Part shown: positions 14,870-17,192 of the stretch, one piece after another | How the letters are laid out: each line of letters opens with the position of its first letter | How positions within the stretch are numbered: position 1 is the stretch's first letter | Assembly (NCBI GenBank): GCA_041658245.1 | Contig: JBBAAM010000066.1 | Span: 1 to 17,192, forward strand | Direction of reading: 5' to 3' | Source: Fen-1258 sp041658245 | GTDB taxonomy: Bacteria; Bacteroidota; Ignavibacteria; Ignavibacteriales; Melioribacteraceae | DNA: 17,192 nt | Notes under the pieces: generated by a model | What the model saw: the letters and a program-made list of their open reading frames with translations, nothing else | Databases searched by the model: none | Told to the model about the DNA's origin: nothing | Position numbers and translations under genes: made by a program

Positions 14870-14899
14870 ATATGAAAGGTAAGGTTGGAATGAAAATAC
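14867..14899. repeat. atuA leader repeat, copy D
   Basis: The plus strand reads GAGATATGAAAGGTAAGGTT then GGAATGAAAAT, almost identical to the leader of the live atuA (12892-12921). It is joined directly to the right arm of the preceding palindrome, with no atuA codons attached. Confidence 0.8.
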
Positions 14900-15046
14900 T
14901 CTAACTATAAAGGAAAATCATTTATACAATTTTTTCTTGATTTGCGCGCTATTTCAGCTAATTAGTGTAACTACGCAACATTTCGTTTTTTAAATCTCTA
15001 AAATTTTCCAGTCCGTCAATTGCTTGGCATTTCTGCTTACATCACT

Positions 15047-16087
15047 TCATTTTTTATTTTTTTTCTCATTCTTTTTTGTGGTGAGTTTTTTTACTGCTCT
15101 GTCAAAATCGCTTTCAAAGTTTTTATCATGCACCACACTAAATTTTTCATATTCTTTTTCGGCAAGTTCGATTGCCATTTGATGTGATATTTTTCCGGCA
15201 TGATTTAAAATATCTCTGTCGTTTAGTGTAAGAAAACCATTTAACTTCTCAATCCAATTTTTCATATCCATCGGTATTCTGCGAAGGGCTTGCCCTTCAG
15301 CAAACACAAGGTATTGCTCCACCAGGTTATTGAGTGCCGTTAGCTCTTGTTCGTTTAAATAATTTTTCGCAATTGCCACATCTTGTTTTCGCGGTTTCGT
15401 TCCTCTCCAATTGGTTAAACCCAGATAAGGTTTGCCGCTGTCTGCTCTTTCTGAAATTATTTCGGCAGCCGTTTTTCCGGTAATAGCCCAGTGCATTTTG
15501 TTCTGAACAGTTTGAAAAAAAAGAATGCTTGTTTCTAATGTAGGGTCATAATCAACACTGGTTGCATAGATGTCGGTAATCTTTTGGTAGAAACGCCTTT
15601 CAGAAGTTCTAATGTCCTGAATGCGTTTGAGCAATTCTTCAAAATAATCGAAAGGTTGGTTTGGATTTTTCAGTCGTTCATCATCCAGCACAAAACCTTT
15701 CACAATGTAGTCTTTAATATGTTGTGTAGCCCACTGACGGAAACGGGTGGCTACATGCGATTTAATTCTGTAACCGACAGAAATGATAGCATCTAAATTA
15801 TAAAAACGTTGTTTGCGTTCTACCTTTCTTCCACCTTCCATTTGAACTTGTAAATAATCCTTACAAGTTGCTTTTCCATCCAGTTCACCTTCTTCAAAAA
15901 TATTTTTAAGATGAATAGTGATGTTTTGAGGAGTGGTTTGAAATAGTTCTGCCATCAACTTTTGCGTAAGCCAAACAGTTTCATTTTCCAAACGAACTTC
16001 TAATTTGGTCTCACCGTTTTCGGTTTGATAGATGATTATCTGAGAATTATTCTCCATTGTTTTTTCTATATTATTTTTCTTTTTCAT
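15047..16087 (-). CDS. rhuM: RhuM family protein
   Basis: This 346-residue protein is of RhuM-family length. Visible conserved blocks are VRLENETVWLTQKLMAELFQ and TTPQNITIHLKNIFEEGEL (N-terminal DNA-binding-like region), YNLDAIISVGYRIKSHVATR FRQWAT, then GFVLDDERL, and near the C-terminus EYEKFSVVHD followed by SDFDRAV. RhuM was named from a Salmonella pathogenicity island; its function is unknown. In many genomes it sits inside type I restriction-modification loci next to hsdS. Here the last 62 codons of an hsdS lie 16 bases upstream, so this is an orphan from such a locus. A second in-frame ATG at 16057 is possible. The Lys-rich tail (TTKKNEKKNKK) is at the end. Confidence 0.88.
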   Translation of the reverse strand: MKKKNNIEKTMENNSQIIIYQTENGETKLEVRLENETVWLTQKLMAELFQTTPQNITIHLKNIFEEGELDGKATCKDYLQVQMEGGRKVERKQRFYNLDAIISVGYRIKSHVATRFRQWATQHIKDYIVKGFVLDDERLKNPNQPFDYFEELLKRIQDIRTSERRFYQKITDIYATSVDYDPTLETSILFFQTVQNKMHWAITGKTAAEIISERADSGKPYLGLTNWRGTKPRKQDVAIAKNYLNEQELTALNNLVEQYLVFAEGQALRRIPMDMKNWIEKLNGFLTLNDRDILNHAGKISHQMAIELAEKEYEKFSVVHDKNFESDFDRAVKKLTTKKNEKKNKK

Positions 16088-16103
16088 GGTATCAATTCTC
16101 TAC

Positions 16104-16292
16104 TCACTGCGTTGACAATTCCATCTTATTTTTCTTTTCCAAACCATACACTTGTTTTTTGCCCGTTACTACTTCGTAAATGAAGGATTTTTTGTAGTGA
16201 ATGAATGTGATGATTTGTTCGTTGATTATTTCTTGCATTGATTTATTCTTTTCTAAAAATTTATTTAAGTAACCAACAATTTCTTTTGGTCC
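16104..16292 (-). pseudogene. hsdS: Truncated hsdS (type I restriction specificity subunit), C-terminus
   Basis: A minus-strand frame of 62 codons begins abruptly as GPKEIVGYLNKFLEKNKSM, continues through a coiled-coil-like stretch, and contains SFIYEVVTGKKQVY. This matches the usual end of HsdS proteins (EIVEYLDK... helix, then LIYEVVTGK). No start codon or target-recognition domains remain: homology begins exactly where the repeated atuA leader (copy E) ends. HsdS normally sets the DNA specificity of type I enzymes; this remnant cannot. It indicates that rhuM arrived with a type I locus from which hsdM, most of hsdS and hsdR have been lost. Confidence 0.75.
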
Positions 16293-16296
16293 CGCA

Positions 16297-16333
16297 CAAA
16301 GATATAAAAGGTAAGGTTGGAATGAAAATGAAC
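16297..16333. repeat. atuA leader repeat, copy E
   Basis: The plus strand reads CAAAGATATAAAAGGTAAGG then TTGGAATGAAAATGAACTAG. It is the rightmost copy. The TGAACTAGT that follows resembles the TTTGACTAGT after copy A, where the HepT1 stop begins, consistent with copy E keeping the older upstream context. Confidence 0.75.
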
Positions 16334-16391
16334 TAGTGGAACTTGATTAAGCCAACAAAAATGAATTTATTTTCTGCGAACTCTGCGCATA

Positions 16392-16479
16392 CTCCGCGTT
16401 CTCTGCGCCTGCCTGCCGTAGGCAGGTTTAAAGCTTTAACGCAGAGGACGCAAAGAAAGGATTCGCAAAGAACGCAAAG
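16392..16479. repeat. CTCTGCG/CGCAGAG palindromic repeat, copy 4
   Basis: The arms are CTCCGCGTTCTCTGCG (16392-16407) and CGCAAAGAACGCAAAG (16464-16479). It is nearly identical to copy 3 except for a 19-base insertion (16408-16426) between the left arm and TTTAAAGC. Confidence 0.85.
16408..16426. repeat. CCTGCC-GTA-GGCAGG palindrome nested in copy 4
   Basis: A 19-base insertion contains the perfect palindrome CCTGCC GTA GGCAGG (16412-16426). The uninterrupted sequence is seen in copy 3 (14801-14869), so insertion of a second, smaller repeat into the first is directly visible. Confidence 0.8.
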
Positions 16480-16709
16480 TAAAGACTTGCAAATTACTCG
16501 AATATATGAACGAAATATGGAAGAGATTAACAATTGCACACCGAAACTTTAGAAAATAACCTCACATAGTCTTTGCGAAGTATTGATCTCTTACAACATC
16601 AATCATAAACTAAAAAAAATTAAGAAGTCTTGCTATGTCCTTATAACGAGAATTTGATTTCTCTTTAGTAAATAGATATAGCATTGTGCTTAAACGTTAT
16701 TCCAAAATG

Positions 16710-17000
16710 TTATTCTATCGTTAGACTTTTGGGATAACGTCGTCGATAATCTGTCCAGTAAGTAAAAAATAGAATGAAAATCATTACGATACCCATGATT
16801 GCCATAATATAAAAAACAGAGTCTCTTTTTGAATATGAATCAATTGTTTTGTCAGTAATCTTTTTCGCAGACACTTCATTTAAGCTATTTTCTATGAGTA
16901 GTTTTGGAAAGGAATCTCTGAACGATTTTTGTGTTACATTTATCCTCGCAGTATCAAAAAAAGCTCCGACAACAACCATCAATATCACAATTAGCAGCAT
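16710..17000 (-). CDS. Small two-helix membrane protein, probably 5'-truncated
   Basis: I do not recognize a family. From the ATG at 17000 there are 96 residues: a hydrophobic helix starts at once (MLLIVILMVVVGAFFD), a polar segment of about 45 residues follows, then a second helix (VFYIMAIMGIVMIFILFFTY) and a basic end. The frame stays open upstream to 17094 and encodes KKSRKRRFLLRFFPSIF just before the ATG. That is a natural positively charged N-terminus for the first helix but has no ATG/GTG/TTG of its own. The real start has therefore probably been lost where the IS630-type element ends, about 60-80 bases upstream. It may be expressed from the ATG, or be a pseudogene. Confidence 0.5.
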   Translation of the reverse strand: MLLIVILMVVVGAFFDTARINVTQKSFRDSFPKLLIENSLNEVSAKKITDKTIDSYSKRDSVFYIMAIMGIVMIFILFFTYWTDYRRRYPKSLTIE

Positions 17001-17079
17001 GAAAATAGATGGGAAGAAACGAAGGAGAAAACGTCTTTTTCTACTTTTCTTTTGCAGAGCAAAATTTGCAGGTACAGTA

Positions 17080-17192
17080 CTAGTGTACTGCCACTAACGC
17101 TTCCTTACACTTCATTACTTTAGCCATTATAGTTTCAGCGTCTTTAGTCCATTTGAAAATTTTAGGTTGTTCATTATGTACAGTGAGAAAAT
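17080..17192 (-). mobile_element. IS630-family transposase, C-terminus (runs off window)
   Basis: The last 36 codons of a transposase are visible on the minus strand: VHNEQPKIFKWTKDAETIM, then AKVMKCKEALVAVH and TAG at 17080-17082. The HNxxPKxFxWTKxA(D/E)xI pattern is the typical C-terminus of IS630/Tc1-type DDE transposases. The rest lies beyond the right edge. The inverted CAGTAC/GTACTG pair (17075-17090) overlaps the stop; the element's terminal repeat should lie at or just left of it. Confidence 0.7.

Larger units (their letters stand above)
14557..15046. other. Gap between module 2 and rhuM
   Basis: This 490-base stretch has no intact gene. In plus order it contains AT-rich mntA 2 upstream DNA, the truncated atuA start plus leader (copy C, 14687-14765), a 35-base spacer, the CTCCGCG palindrome (14801-14869), and a second copy of the atuA leader (copy D). 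Then come about 145 bases before the rhuM stop, where the minus-strand frame 15041-14958 reads as a possible C-terminal scrap (...AIDGLENFRDLKNEMLRSYT, then stop) of an unidentified gene. Confidence 0.6.
16293..16709. other. Gap right of the hsdS remnant
   Basis: This 417-base stretch has no gene. It holds atuA leader copy E (16297-16333), about 58 bases of spacer that aligns loosely with the spacer after copy C, the palindromic repeat with a nested smaller palindrome (16392-16479), and about 230 bases of AT-rich sequence in which I see nothing. Short frames across the palindrome are artefacts of the repeat. Confidence 0.6.

Noticed and set aside
14958..15041. Gene fragment ending NEMLRSYTN downstream of rhuM
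   Set aside because: It looks coding-like over 28 codons, but I cannot assign it to a family and it has no start; mentioned only as possible gap content.
16333..16552. Frames of about 70 codons on both strands over the palindromic repeat
   Set aside because: Palindromic DNA is open on both strands by symmetry; the Cys/Leu/Arg-rich products are repeat artefacts.

Overview
The window is AT-rich (roughly one third G+C by eye) chromosomal DNA. It carries two-subunit 2-oxoacid:ferredoxin oxidoreductase genes, a full-length DsbD, promoters of the TTTG-N19-TAnnTTTG type, and several families of dispersed palindromic repeats. I read this as a member of the FCB group, most likely the Ignavibacteria or a relative. 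The taxonomic call is inference; no rRNA is present.

Left part (1-7101, all minus strand) is conserved metabolism: the start of a DHH phosphoesterase (NrnA-like), korB and korA, then dsbD and nadE as a second operon. A Bacteroidota-type promoter precedes nadE. Positions 7248-8607 (plus strand) hold a two-gene envelope-stress pair: a PspC-domain protein and a LiaF-like membrane protein.

The middle part (8604-12869, minus strand) contains an MGMT-family alkyltransferase gene, a YjbQ/UPF0047 gene, prfB and a split AtuA-type pair. prfB needs a +1 programmed frameshift, and its in-frame stop is UAA rather than the usual UGA. The large DUF1446 subunit of AtuA and its small C-terminal-domain partner are separated by an approximately 0.5-kb GxxExxY nuclease-fold cassette. 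The cassette is bounded by palindromic CTCTGCGTTCTTTGCG-type repeats and 8-bp terminal inverted repeats.

The right part (12880-16500, minus strand) is an accretion zone immediately upstream of atuA. It holds MntA-HepT pair 1, MntA-HepT pair 2, and an orphan rhuM behind the last 62 codons of an hsdS. These modules are separated by truncated copies of atuA's own leader and first codons. The copies differ from the live gene almost only at synonymous sites. They therefore look like displaced or imported alleles of the atuA start region, left behind as modules were added one after another at the same spot. This is the most interesting structure in the window.

The extreme right end has a small two-helix membrane protein, probably cut at its 5' end, and the C-terminus of an IS630-type transposase running off the window.
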